DNA of 39,862 nucleotides from UBA668 sp041918155 (GTDB taxonomy: Bacteria > Actinomycetota > Acidimicrobiia > Acidimicrobiales > Ilumatobacteraceae): NCBI GenBank assembly GCA_041918155.1, contig JAYRWH010000016.1:1-39862 (forward strand), written 5' to 3'. A program made the position numbers and the translations under genes. This document shows, one piece after another, positions 8,213 through 15,576 of the stretch. Below the pieces are notes generated by a model, which had not been told where the DNA came from, searched no databases, and saw only the letters and a list, made by a program, of their open reading frames with translations. Each line of letters opens with the position of its first letter. Position 1 is the first letter of the stretch.

Positions 8213-8365
8213 TCAGCTGGCGAGCGCGGCCACGCCGCCGTCGAGCACGCGGGCGAGCTCGCTGCGGGTGGGCACACCCAACTTGTCGTACACCTTGGCC
8301 AGGTGGTTCTCGGCCGTGCGGCGGGAGATGAACAGGCGCTCGCCGATCTCGGCCGAGGACCCCGA
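8213..8365 (-). pseudogene. Orphan LuxR-type helix-turn-helix tail
   Basis: On the minus strand, bases 8365-8216 read as 50 codons ending in TGA 8215-8213. They encode the last part of a LuxR/GerE DNA-binding domain: SAEIGERLFISRRTAENHLA, then KVYDKLGVPTRSELARVL. This covers the recognition helix and the dimer helix. The codon just before (8368-8366) is an in-frame TAG, no start codon is available, and the first helix (the usual LTPREREVL segment) is missing. The homology stops within about 55 bases of the cysS start. It is best read as the 3' remnant of a response-regulator or LuxR gene whose body was deleted. The tail itself has no internal stops, so the loss may be fairly recent. Confidence 0.75.
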
Positions 8366-8384
8366 CTACTGACAGGAAACGAAC

Positions 8385-8402
8385 GGGTGGCACGCGCCAC
8401 CC
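8385..8402 (+). other. Hairpin just upstream of cysS
   Basis: A perfect 7-base stem (GGGTGGC / GCCACCC) with loop ACGC ends 18 bases before the cysS ATG. It could be an operator or a bidirectional terminator; no T-run follows. It lies upstream of the putative TAGGCT box, so it would not be in a leaderless cysS mRNA. Confidence 0.35.
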
Positions 8403-8407
8403 TCTCG

Positions 8408-8413
8408 TAGGCT
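8408..8413 (+). promoter_or_regulatory. Putative -10 box of cysS (leaderless-type)
   Basis: TAGGCT, seven bases before ATG 8421. No Shine-Dalgarno sequence lies between. Confidence 0.5.
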
Positions 8414-8420
8414 GTGGCCC

Positions 8421-9776
8421 ATGCTGCACCTGTACGACACCGCAACCCGGGAGGTTCGTGAGCTCGCCCTGCGCGAGCCCGGCACGGTGAGCGTCTACCT
8501 GTGTGGCCCCACCGTGTACGGCCCACCGCACCTCGGCCACGGCCGGGCAACGCTCGTGTACGACGTGATGCGTCGCTACCTCGAGTGGAGCGGCCTGCAC
8601 GTGCGACTCGTCAGCAACATCACCGACATCGACGACAGCATCATCAACCGGGCCAACCGCGAGAACCGTCCGTGGCAGGACATCACTCACTCGTGCGAAG
8701 CCGTGTGGTTCGAGGCCATGGGCAAGTTGGGCGTCGCCCGCCCGACCGATGTTCCTCACGCGACCGAGTACGTGGAGCAGATGGTCACGATGATCGGCCA
8801 GCTCGTCGAGATCGGCCGCGCCTACACGACCGACGACGGCGTGTACCTCAGCGTCGAGACCGTGGAGGACTACGGCCTGCTCGTCAATCAGCACCTTTCC
8901 GACATGATCGAGGGCGGTGGCGACCGCGAGGTGTTCGGCGCGGAGAACAAGCGCCACCCGGCCGACTTCGTGCTCTGGAAGCTGGCCAAGCCGGGCGAGC
9001 CGTCGTGGCCGTCCCCGTGGGGCGACGGTCGCCCCGGCTGGCACAGCGAGTGCGTGGTGATGAGCCTCGACCTGCTCGGCGAGGGTTTCGACCTGCACTG
9101 CGGTGGCATGGACCTCAAGTTCCCGCACCACGAAAACGAGCGCGCCCAGGCGGTGGCGCTCGGCAAGCGCTTCGCCAACCACTGGATGCACAACGGCTTC
9201 GTGGTCGATGCCGAGGGCGAGAAGATGTCCAAGAGCCTGGGCAACGTGGCCAACCTGCTCGACCTGATGGAGCACTACGACCCACGGGCCTATCGCATGC
9301 TGCTGCTGCAGTCGCACTACCGCGGCCCGGTGAGTGTGGGTCAGGACAACATCGACGCGGCCGTGAAGTCGCTGGCCGGTCTCGACTCGTTCGCGGCCCG
9401 CACCGCGGGGCTGCCCCCCGTCGCGCCCGACGCCGAAGTGCTGGCCCGCTTCCGCGAGCGGATGGACGACGACCTCGACACGCCCGCGGCCACCGCGATC
9501 CTGTTCGACACCGTGCGCCGCGCGAACGCTGCGCTGGACGCAGGGTCGGCCGAGGCCGCTGCCCTCGCCGCCGCGGTCGCCGAGATCGGCACCGCGTTCG
9601 GCCTGGTGCTGAACGCGGGTGGCGACGTGCCCGCGGACGTGGCCGCCACGGCCGCCGCGCTCGACGCTGCCCGCTCGGCGAAGGACTTCGCTGCCGCCGA
9701 CGCCCTGCGCGCCCAGTTGCAGGCAGCCGGATGGACCGTCGAGACGACCAAGACCGGCACTACCGTCCGCCGCTGA
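8421..9776 (+). CDS. cysS: Cysteinyl-tRNA synthetase
   Basis: A 451-residue class I synthetase that charges tRNA-Cys. HLGH (37-40) and KMSKS (268-272) are intact. The zinc site known from E. coli CysS is fully present: Cys28 in YLCGPTVY, Cys211 in WHSECVV, His236 and Glu240 in FPHHENE. The paralogous mycothiol ligase MshC was considered and rejected: MshC has a distinct FPHHEFS-type segment and a shorter C-terminus, whereas this protein has the CysS form and a C-terminal anticodon-binding helical region rich in Ala. It is divergent from valS, with the LuxR remnant and a hairpin between. The MFS gene follows 39 bases downstream. Confidence 0.94.
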   Translation: MLHLYDTATREVRELALREPGTVSVYLCGPTVYGPPHLGHGRATLVYDVMRRYLEWSGLHVRLVSNITDIDDSIINRANRENRPWQDITHSCEAVWFEAMGKLGVARPTDVPHATEYVEQMVTMIGQLVEIGRAYTTDDGVYLSVETVEDYGLLVNQHLSDMIEGGGDREVFGAENKRHPADFVLWKLAKPGEPSWPSPWGDGRPGWHSECVVMSLDLLGEGFDLHCGGMDLKFPHHENERAQAVALGKRFANHWMHNGFVVDAEGEKMSKSLGNVANLLDLMEHYDPRAYRMLLLQSHYRGPVSVGQDNIDAAVKSLAGLDSFAARTAGLPPVAPDAEVLARFRERMDDDLDTPAATAILFDTVRRANAALDAGSAEAAALAAAVAEIGTAFGLVLNAGGDVPADVAATAAALDAARSAKDFAAADALRAQLQAAGWTVETTKTGTTVRR

Positions 9777-9815
9777 GGCTCCGGTTCGGGCCCCGGCCAG
9801 ATAGAACGGGGCTTC

Positions 9816-10991
9816 GTGTCGAAGCCTGAGCGCACACCGTTACCCAAGGGGTACTGGACGATCTGGTCCACGGTCGCGCTCGACCTGATCGGTTTCGGCA
9901 TCGTCGTTCCGATCCTTGGCGTGTACGCCAAGCGCTACGGCGCCTCCGGGTATGCCGTCGGTTGGCTGTTCGCCACGTTCGCGCTCGCTCAGTTCGTGTG
10001 CGCGCCGCTGCTCGGCCGGCTCAGCGACCGCATCGGGCGCAAGCCCGTGATCGTGATCTCGCTGGTGGGTACGGCCGTCGGCAGTTTCGTCACCGGCGCC
10101 GCAGGGTCGCTGTGGGTGCTGTTCCTCGGCCGGGCGATCGATGGTTCCAGCGGTGCCAGCCTCTCGGTGGCCCAGGCCGCGGTTGCCGACATGGCCACTC
10201 CGCAGCAACGCCCCAAGCTGGTCGGCATGCTCGGCGCCGCGTTCGGGGTCGGTTTCGTGCTCGGCCCGGCCATCGGTGGGCTCGCCGCGCTCGGGGGGCC
10301 GCATGTGCCGTTCTACGTCGCCGCCGCGCTCGCCGGGGTGAATGCGATCGCCGCGATCATCCGCCTCCCGGAAACGAAGGTCACCCCGCGCACGCGGGTG
10401 CCCCGGGGCCGCCAGCCGCGCCTGCCCGCCTTGCGCCGCCTGGCGATCATCGGCTTCCTCGGCACCCTCGCCTTCACCGCCTTCGAGGCGACGTTCTCGC
10501 TGTTCGGCAACGATCGTTTCGCGCTGACCGAGGGTTCCACGGCGGGTGTGTTTCTCGGCATCGGTCTGGTGCTCGTCGCTGTCCAAGGCGGCGGGTTCGG
10601 TCGCCTTGCGGCGAGGGTGCCGGCGGGTCGACTGTACGCGGGCGCACTCGTGCTCGTGGTGGCAGGGCTGGCGGTGGTGGGCGTGTCCACGGTGTGGCCA
10701 TTGCTGATCGTCGGCCTGCTGGTGTTGTCGGTCGGACAGGGCGTGGCCTCGCCTGCGCTCACCGAACTCGTCAACCAGGCCGCTCCGGCGGACCGGCGCG
10801 GCGAGGCGATGGGTTTCCAGCAGTCGTCGTACGCGGTCGGCCGCGTGCTGGGGCCACCGCTCGCGGGTTCGGCGTTCGATCGGGTTGGTGTCTGGAGCCC
10901 GATGGTCGCCGGCGCTGCCCTCACGGCGGTCGCCCTCGGCTTGGTGTTGGTGTGGCGCACGCCTCGTGCAGTGACCGCCACGCAGCCCTGA
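9816..10991 (+). CDS. MFS transporter, DHA1 (TetA-like) type
   Basis: A 391-residue major facilitator protein with the expected 12 hydrophobic segments. The first helix is WSTVALDLIGFGIVVPILGV. The MFS signature in the loop between helices 2 and 3 is GRLSDRIGRKPV. The helix-5 antiporter-like motif reads GVGFVLGPAIGG, and a basic central loop (TRVPRGRQPRLP) joins the two halves. These are features of drug/H+ antiporters of the TetA/Bcr class, exporting small hydrophobic compounds with proton uptake. The substrate is unknown. GTG 9816 is the start; a weak TAGAAC lies 8 bases before it. The acyltransferase gene follows 22 bases later on the same strand, so joint transcription is likely. Confidence 0.9.
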   Translation: MSKPERTPLPKGYWTIWSTVALDLIGFGIVVPILGVYAKRYGASGYAVGWLFATFALAQFVCAPLLGRLSDRIGRKPVIVISLVGTAVGSFVTGAAGSLWVLFLGRAIDGSSGASLSVAQAAVADMATPQQRPKLVGMLGAAFGVGFVLGPAIGGLAALGGPHVPFYVAAALAGVNAIAAIIRLPETKVTPRTRVPRGRQPRLPALRRLAIIGFLGTLAFTAFEATFSLFGNDRFALTEGSTAGVFLGIGLVLVAVQGGGFGRLAARVPAGRLYAGALVLVVAGLAVVGVSTVWPLLIVGLLVLSVGQGVASPALTELVNQAAPADRRGEAMGFQQSSYAVGRVLGPPLAGSAFDRVGVWSPMVAGAALTAVALGLVLVWRTPRAVTATQP

Positions 10992-11013
10992 TCACCTGCG
11001 AGACTGTGCACCC

Positions 11014-13218
11014 GTGACCGACCAGCCTCAGGACCACCCGGCGCTCGAGCGCCTCCTGCGCCTCGAGCAGGAGTGGGCCGCGATGGCGCCGTCGGCACCG
11101 GCTGAGCCGGGGTGGGCGATCGAGCCCGGCGCCCGGCTCGAGCCGACGCCGGCCGCCCCGCCGCGCCCGCCGCAGATGCTCTCGTCGCGCCCCACCCGGC
11201 TCACGACAGAGCGGCCGCGGATGGGCTATCAGCCGAGTCTCGACGGGGTGCGGGCGATCTCGGTGATCGCGGTGATCCTCTACCACGCCGGCTTCCCATG
11301 GATGCACGGAGGGTTCTTCGGCGTCGAGGTGTTCTTCGTCGTCTCCGGGTTCCTCATCACGTCGCTTCTCATCGAGGAGCGCGACCGCACCCGCGGCACC
11401 GCGCTGAAGCAGTTCTGGCGGCGCCGCTTCCGCCGCCTGCTACCGGCCCTCGTGGCAGTGCTGTTCGCGGTCGGGGCGTGGGCCGCGCTGTGGGGCACTG
11501 CCGAGCAGCACAGCCAACTGCGCCACGACTACCCGTGGGGCATCTTCTATGTCGCCAACTGGGGTCAGATCCTCAGCCACACCCCGTACTTCGGCCCGTC
11601 GCCCACCTTGCTGCGCCACCTGTGGAGCCTGGCGGTGGAGGAGCAGTGGTATGCGATCTGGCCGCTCGTGTTCATCGCCATCACCCGGCGTGGCGGCAGC
11701 GACCGGCGCCGCGGCCTCGCGCTCGTGGGCGTCTCGGTGTCGCTGATGGTGGCCACCGCTCTGTTCGCGATGAACGACTGGCCCGTGCAGGCGAAGAACC
11801 TCTCGTTCCGCGTCAACTTCCTCTACCTCTCCACCATCACCCGCTCGAGCGGCCTGCTGCTCGGCGCGGCGTTCGCTTTCCTGTGGAAGCCATGGAAGGT
11901 GAGCGGCACTCCGCAGGGCAAGGCGAGCAGTGTGCTCGACATCACCGCATTCGTGGCCGTCGCCGCTCTCGTTGCCTCGTTCTTCGCCGGCCACTGGGAC
12001 GCGGATGCCACCTACTTCTGGATGTTGCCGATGGTGTCGATCGCCTCGGCGGTGCTCGTGGCCGTGGTCGTGCACCCGTGGGCTACTGGGGCGCGGGCCG
12101 TGCTCGGGTCGCGGGCGCTCGTGGAGGTCGGCAAGCGCTCGTACGGCCTGTATCTGTGGAGCTGGCCGATCATGCGCGTCTGCGACGCGTACACCGGCTC
12201 ATGGCCCAAGTTCGCGATCGCGACTGCGATCACCGTGCCGGTGAACGAAGCGTGTTATCGATGGCTGGAGGGGCCGATCCGGTCGGGCGCGATCTCGCGC
12301 TGGTGGGCGAGCCGCGAGAGCAGGCAATGGAAAGGCCCGACCGCGATCGCCGCCGTCTCAATGCTGTGGCTCATCGGCTCGATGACGTACTTCTTCAGCT
12401 CCGCGGACCCGGTGTTCGACCTGGCGAAGGACACCGGCGCCGACCTCTCGTTCGACACGGGCGCAATCGGCTCCGACAGCACCACGCCCACCGAGAGCAC
12501 GACGGCCCCCGACTCCACCACGCCGACCCCTACGACCCTGGCGACGTTGCCGCGCAAGATGGTGATCGTCGGCGACTCCACGGCCCACGCGCTCTACATC
12601 AACCTGCCCGCCGGCCTGGAGACCACGTTCCTCGTCGCCGACGGGGCGATCTCGGGGTGCAGTGTGTACTCCGGCGGCACAGCACTGTCGTCGACCGGCT
12701 ACAAGCGCTCGTTCGGCGGCTGCTCGGACTGGGTGCAGAAGTGGGTTGCCTCGGCGAAGGCGGCCAATGCCGAAGTGGCGCTCGTGGTGATCGGCGCGTG
12801 GGACGTGTTCGATGTCAGCCTCGGCGGGACGACGGTGGCCTTCGACAGCGCGCAGGTCGATCAGCGCTTCCTCGACGGGTTGCAGCAGGGCATCGATGCC
12901 TTGAGCGCCGGCGGGGTGCAGGTGGCCCTGCTGGAGGTGCCGTGCATGCGGCCGCAGGAGGTGAAGGGCCAGGGCACCCCGCCGTTGCCCGAGCGCGCGG
13001 ATGACGCCCGCGTGGCCCACGTCAACGAGCTGCTGCGCCAGGCCGCGGCGGCGAACCCGGACACCACGACGTTCGTGGTCGGCCCGCAGCAGTACTGCAC
13101 CGACCCCACCATCGCCAGCAGCCTTGGCTACCGTTGGGACGGCGTGCACCCGTACAAACCCGGCGCGAAGCTGACGATCGAGACGATCGCGGCCGCGTTG
13201 TTGAAGATCCCTGTCTGA
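11014..13218 (+). CDS. Membrane O-acyltransferase (AT3) fused to an SGNH domain, OatA-like
   Basis: A 734-residue two-part envelope protein. Residues 1-70 are a Pro/Ala-rich cytoplasmic extension. The AT3 domain at about 75-470 has the family signature YHAGFPWMHGGFFGVEVFFV and some ten membrane segments, with HLWSLAVEEQWY in the fifth. A Thr/Ser/Pro linker (SDSTTPTESTTAPDS and on) leads outside to an SGNH hydrolase domain: D521-S522 in VIVGDSTAH and the D709-x-x-H712 pair in DGVHPYKPG. By analogy with OatA, acyl groups move from acyl-CoA across the membrane and are placed on peptidoglycan or a wall glycan. The polymer target is not shown by the sequence. Start GTG 11014 is preceded by a GAGACT box at 8 bases. 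Confidence 0.88.
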   Translation: MTDQPQDHPALERLLRLEQEWAAMAPSAPAEPGWAIEPGARLEPTPAAPPRPPQMLSSRPTRLTTERPRMGYQPSLDGVRAISVIAVILYHAGFPWMHGGFFGVEVFFVVSGFLITSLLIEERDRTRGTALKQFWRRRFRRLLPALVAVLFAVGAWAALWGTAEQHSQLRHDYPWGIFYVANWGQILSHTPYFGPSPTLLRHLWSLAVEEQWYAIWPLVFIAITRRGGSDRRRGLALVGVSVSLMVATALFAMNDWPVQAKNLSFRVNFLYLSTITRSSGLLLGAAFAFLWKPWKVSGTPQGKASSVLDITAFVAVAALVASFFAGHWDADATYFWMLPMVSIASAVLVAVVVHPWATGARAVLGSRALVEVGKRSYGLYLWSWPIMRVCDAYTGSWPKFAIATAITVPVNEACYRWLEGPIRSGAISRWWASRESRQWKGPTAIAAVSMLWLIGSMTYFFSSADPVFDLAKDTGADLSFDTGAIGSDSTTPTESTTAPDSTTPTPTTLATLPRKMVIVGDSTAHALYINLPAGLETTFLVADGAISGCSVYSGGTALSSTGYKRSFGGCSDWVQKWVASAKAANAEVALVVIGAWDVFDVSLGGTTVAFDSAQVDQRFLDGLQQGIDALSAGGVQVALLEVPCMRPQEVKGQGTPPLPERADDARVAHVNELLRQAAAANPDTTTFVVGPQQYCTDPTIASSLGYRWDGVHPYKPGAKLTIETIAAALLKIPV

Positions 13219-13232
13219 TCACGCCCCTCTGA

Positions 13233-15314
13233 TCACGACCTGTGGTCGGCCGTGCAGGCCTTCGCATCGCACACGTCGATGAGCGTGTCCTCGAACAGGA
13301 ACGCCGCGAGTTGGCGGCGCACGTCGGCATCGTTGCGCGGATCCCCGTGCGGGTCGTCACCTTCGCGGGGTGCGACGTTCTCCACTGGTATCGGTGCCAT
13401 GCCCGAGTCCCACATGATGATCGCCGAACCGGTGCTCGGGTAGACGGTGCTCTCCAGGCCCCAGCCGGCGTCCACCTCGGCCCAGCGCCCATCGGCGGCG
13501 ACCGGTCGATGGATGGTGATGCCCATCGTCCGTGCCGCCACCAGAGCGGACAGCGGTGTCACCTGATGGTCACCGATGACCATGTCGAGGAGCACCTGCT
13601 TGGCCGGCGTCCCTGGGTACTGATCGGCGGTGATGTGCTGCACGTAGCCGCCACCCTCGCCACGATCCCACAGCATCTGGGTGATACTGAGGATGAGCGT
13701 ACGGTCGAGGTCGTTCGGGTAGGCCGGCTTGAAGACCAGCTCGTAATCGTCGAAATCGACCGAGCGCGGCAGCAGCAGGCTGTAGTTCATCCCCGGCACG
13801 CCGAGCACCGAGCGTTCGATGTCGGGCGACACCGCGGTGAGCATCATGCCCATGATCCCGCCCTGGCTGTTGCCGTAGTAGTCGAGATGGGCGGTGTCGA
13901 GCAGCTGGCCACCGTCGGCCCGCTTCATCTCGGCCATGGAGTTGAGGCCGCCGTCGCGGATCATCAGCCGACCGAGGAAGATCTGGTTGAGCACGCCCTG
14001 CTGCATGCGGTCGGCCATCGTTGGAAAGTTGCCGAACTCGCCGAGCGTGGTGATCGCGTTGGGCACGTCGTCCTCGCTGAAGCCCGCCCATTTCGTCGCG
14101 CAGACCACGGCGTTGTGCTCGTCGGCGAAGGCACGGAGATTGCCGGCCTCGACCTCGTCGTAGCTGCCGAGCAGGCCGTGGCCGTATTCCACCAAGTGGG
14201 CCGGCTCGCTGCCGTTCATCGTCGCCACGCTGACGTTGCATTGGAACGCGACCTGCATGGTGCCGTTGACGCTCGGCAGGGCATCGGGATCGGTCGCGGT
14301 GTCGGCGTCGTAGTGGAAGCGGTTGCCCGGGCTGCCGTCGTTGGTGAGGTAGTTCGGCACCTCGTAGGTGCCGGTGACTTTCAACGCGATGTTGTCGTCG
14401 GTGTTCTGCTCGATCGAGGTGATCTGGAATGCCGGGGCGGCGTCACCGAGCTGGGCGAGGGCGTCGTCGCGGATGTGCAGCATGCGTTCGCTGATGCTGC
14501 GCGAGCTGGCCACGGTGAAGCTCCATGCCAGCTGCAGGTCGCTGCGCAGCACTCCGGCCTGCTCGAGTGCGCCGATGGCCTCCTCCATTGACGCGCGGCG
14601 GAATTCCACCTGTTCGATGTCGGTGGTGAGCTTGTCGCGGTAGACGCGGAACACCGCGCTGGGCTCGATGAGCGCGCGGTCGTGGTTGAGCATGCCGCGC
14701 AGGCCGACGACGAACGTGTGGCCCTCGGGCAGGCTGATCGCCGGACGGATCGTGAGCAGCCGGTCAGTCTCCTCCGCGGCGTGAGCGTCGAGTTCGGCCC
14801 ACAGGGGAATGCGCTCGCCGGTGTTCATGTCGACAATCACGACGGTGGCGTCGGCGGTGAGCGATGCGCCGATGTCGGTCCACGACGGCAGGTTGGAGTT
14901 GTCCGCGTCGAGGCCGGCGAGATAGGTGAGGATCGGGGTGTTGGGGCTGAAGCCGTCGTTGCGGTTCCACTCCGTCGGGTCGATGGCGACGCCACTCTCG
15001 TTGGCCGGCATGCCCGCCGCGGGCAGCGCCACGCGCAAGTGGGTGTCGGAGTTGGGATCCTCCACGGTGTAGGCGTTGCTGGGGAAGGGCAACAGGCAGC
15101 GGGTGGTGTCGAGCGGGTCGCACCCTGCCGGCGAGCCTTCGACGGCAGCCTGCACTGCAGCCTTGGTGGCCTCGTCGGCGGGCTCTTGCACGACGCCCGC
15201 GGGCGCCGTGTCGTTGGGGTCGAGGGTCGGCGACGTGCTCGCGCTCTTGCCGTCGTCGCTGCACGCGACCACGAGCATCGCCGACACTGCCACTGCCATG
15301 ATTGATCGCCTCAT
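13233..15314 (-). CDS. Large lipoprotein with alpha/beta-hydrolase nucleophile elbow
   Basis: A 693-residue exported lipoprotein. The signal peptide is MRRSIMAVAVSAMLVVAC with a lipobox Cys at residue 18, followed by SDDGKSAS. A nucleophile elbow G-N-S483-Q-G-G lies in LDYYGNSQGGIMGM, and a distal VIGDHQV near residue 585 could hold the acid and His. This makes an esterase or peptidase of the alpha/beta-hydrolase fold likely. The first 300 residues look like a separate extracellular domain (CLLPFPSNAYTVEDP, then TLTIRPA-like beta segments). Similar large proteins occur in environmental actinobacteria and myxobacteria, usually unassigned. ATG 15314 was chosen for the signal peptide; the open frame extends further up without coding character. 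It is convergent with the O-acyltransferase gene (14-base gap). Confidence 0.8.
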   Translation of the reverse strand: MRRSIMAVAVSAMLVVACSDDGKSASTSPTLDPNDTAPAGVVQEPADEATKAAVQAAVEGSPAGCDPLDTTRCLLPFPSNAYTVEDPNSDTHLRVALPAAGMPANESGVAIDPTEWNRNDGFSPNTPILTYLAGLDADNSNLPSWTDIGASLTADATVVIVDMNTGERIPLWAELDAHAAEETDRLLTIRPAISLPEGHTFVVGLRGMLNHDRALIEPSAVFRVYRDKLTTDIEQVEFRRASMEEAIGALEQAGVLRSDLQLAWSFTVASSRSISERMLHIRDDALAQLGDAAPAFQITSIEQNTDDNIALKVTGTYEVPNYLTNDGSPGNRFHYDADTATDPDALPSVNGTMQVAFQCNVSVATMNGSEPAHLVEYGHGLLGSYDEVEAGNLRAFADEHNAVVCATKWAGFSEDDVPNAITTLGEFGNFPTMADRMQQGVLNQIFLGRLMIRDGGLNSMAEMKRADGGQLLDTAHLDYYGNSQGGIMGMMLTAVSPDIERSVLGVPGMNYSLLLPRSVDFDDYELVFKPAYPNDLDRTLILSITQMLWDRGEGGGYVQHITADQYPGTPAKQVLLDMVIGDHQVTPLSALVAARTMGITIHRPVAADGRWAEVDAGWGLESTVYPSTGSAIIMWDSGMAPIPVENVAPREGDDPHGDPRNDADVRRQLAAFLFEDTLIDVCDAKACTADHRS

Positions 15315-15346
15315 GCCCGCCACTCTCCCACATCGCGCCTTTTCGA

Positions 15347-15476
15347 GTTTGTGTCGCGGCGCTACGTCCATCGTCCGACGTAGGCGTGGGACAGAAACGG
15401 GGGACTCGGAATCTCTCCCACGCGCATTGTGTCCTGGGGCTGCGTCCAGAGATGGACGTGGCGACGCGACACAAAC
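15347..15476. repeat. 130-base nested inverted repeat between divergent genes
   Basis: Outer arms at 15347-15371 and 15452-15476 are 25 bases each and match at 23 of 25 positions when one is reverse-complemented; both carry GTTTGTGTCGCG and end in CGTCCAT. An inner pair, GCGTGGGACAGA (15384-15395) against TCTCTCCCACGC (15413-15424), matches at 11 of 12. The unit sits between the lipoprotein hydrolase start and the acyl-CoA dehydrogenase promoter. Possible identities are a small non-autonomous mobile element (MITE), a large operator or a structured RNA. No target-site duplication is evident and no second copy was found in the window. Confidence 0.7.
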
Positions 15477-15500
15477 GGAGAAACGGGGCCGACTTGGGTG

Positions 15501-15529
15501 TCGACAGGACGGTTACCGGTCGGTATAGT
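15501..15529 (+). promoter_or_regulatory. Sigma70-type promoter of the acyl-CoA dehydrogenase gene
   Basis: -35 TCGACA (15501-15506, one mismatch to TTGACA), a 17-base spacer, then -10 TATAGT (15524-15529, one mismatch to TATAAT). This is the most canonical promoter in the window. It implies a leader of about 40 bases with an AGAGG ribosome site before ATG 15577, in contrast to the leaderless-type genes. Confidence 0.65.
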
Positions 15530-15543
15530 TACTCGGTAGTAAC
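15512..15543 (+). promoter_or_regulatory. Candidate repressor site over the acyl-CoA dehydrogenase promoter
   Basis: A 32-base stretch bounded by GTTAC and GTAAC and containing repeated CGGTA (15521-15525 and 15534-15538) overlaps the -10 and the expected start site. TetR-type repressors of fatty-acid genes often bind sites of the ACCGGTCGGT kind, so the position and sequence suggest repression relieved by an acyl-CoA. No regulator gene is adjacent. Confidence 0.4.
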
Positions 15544-15576
15544 TTCCACCCCCCGTTCACCCAGAGGTACACGATC

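Noticed and set aside
8366..8420. T-box or amino-acid-responsive leader before cysS
   Set aside because: The space is too short, there is no T-box consensus or specifier-loop layout, and the promoter box places the transcript start at the ATG.
8421..9776. Mycothiol ligase MshC instead of CysS
   Set aside because: The four CysS zinc ligands and the FPHHENE segment fit CysS, and the length is that of CysS.
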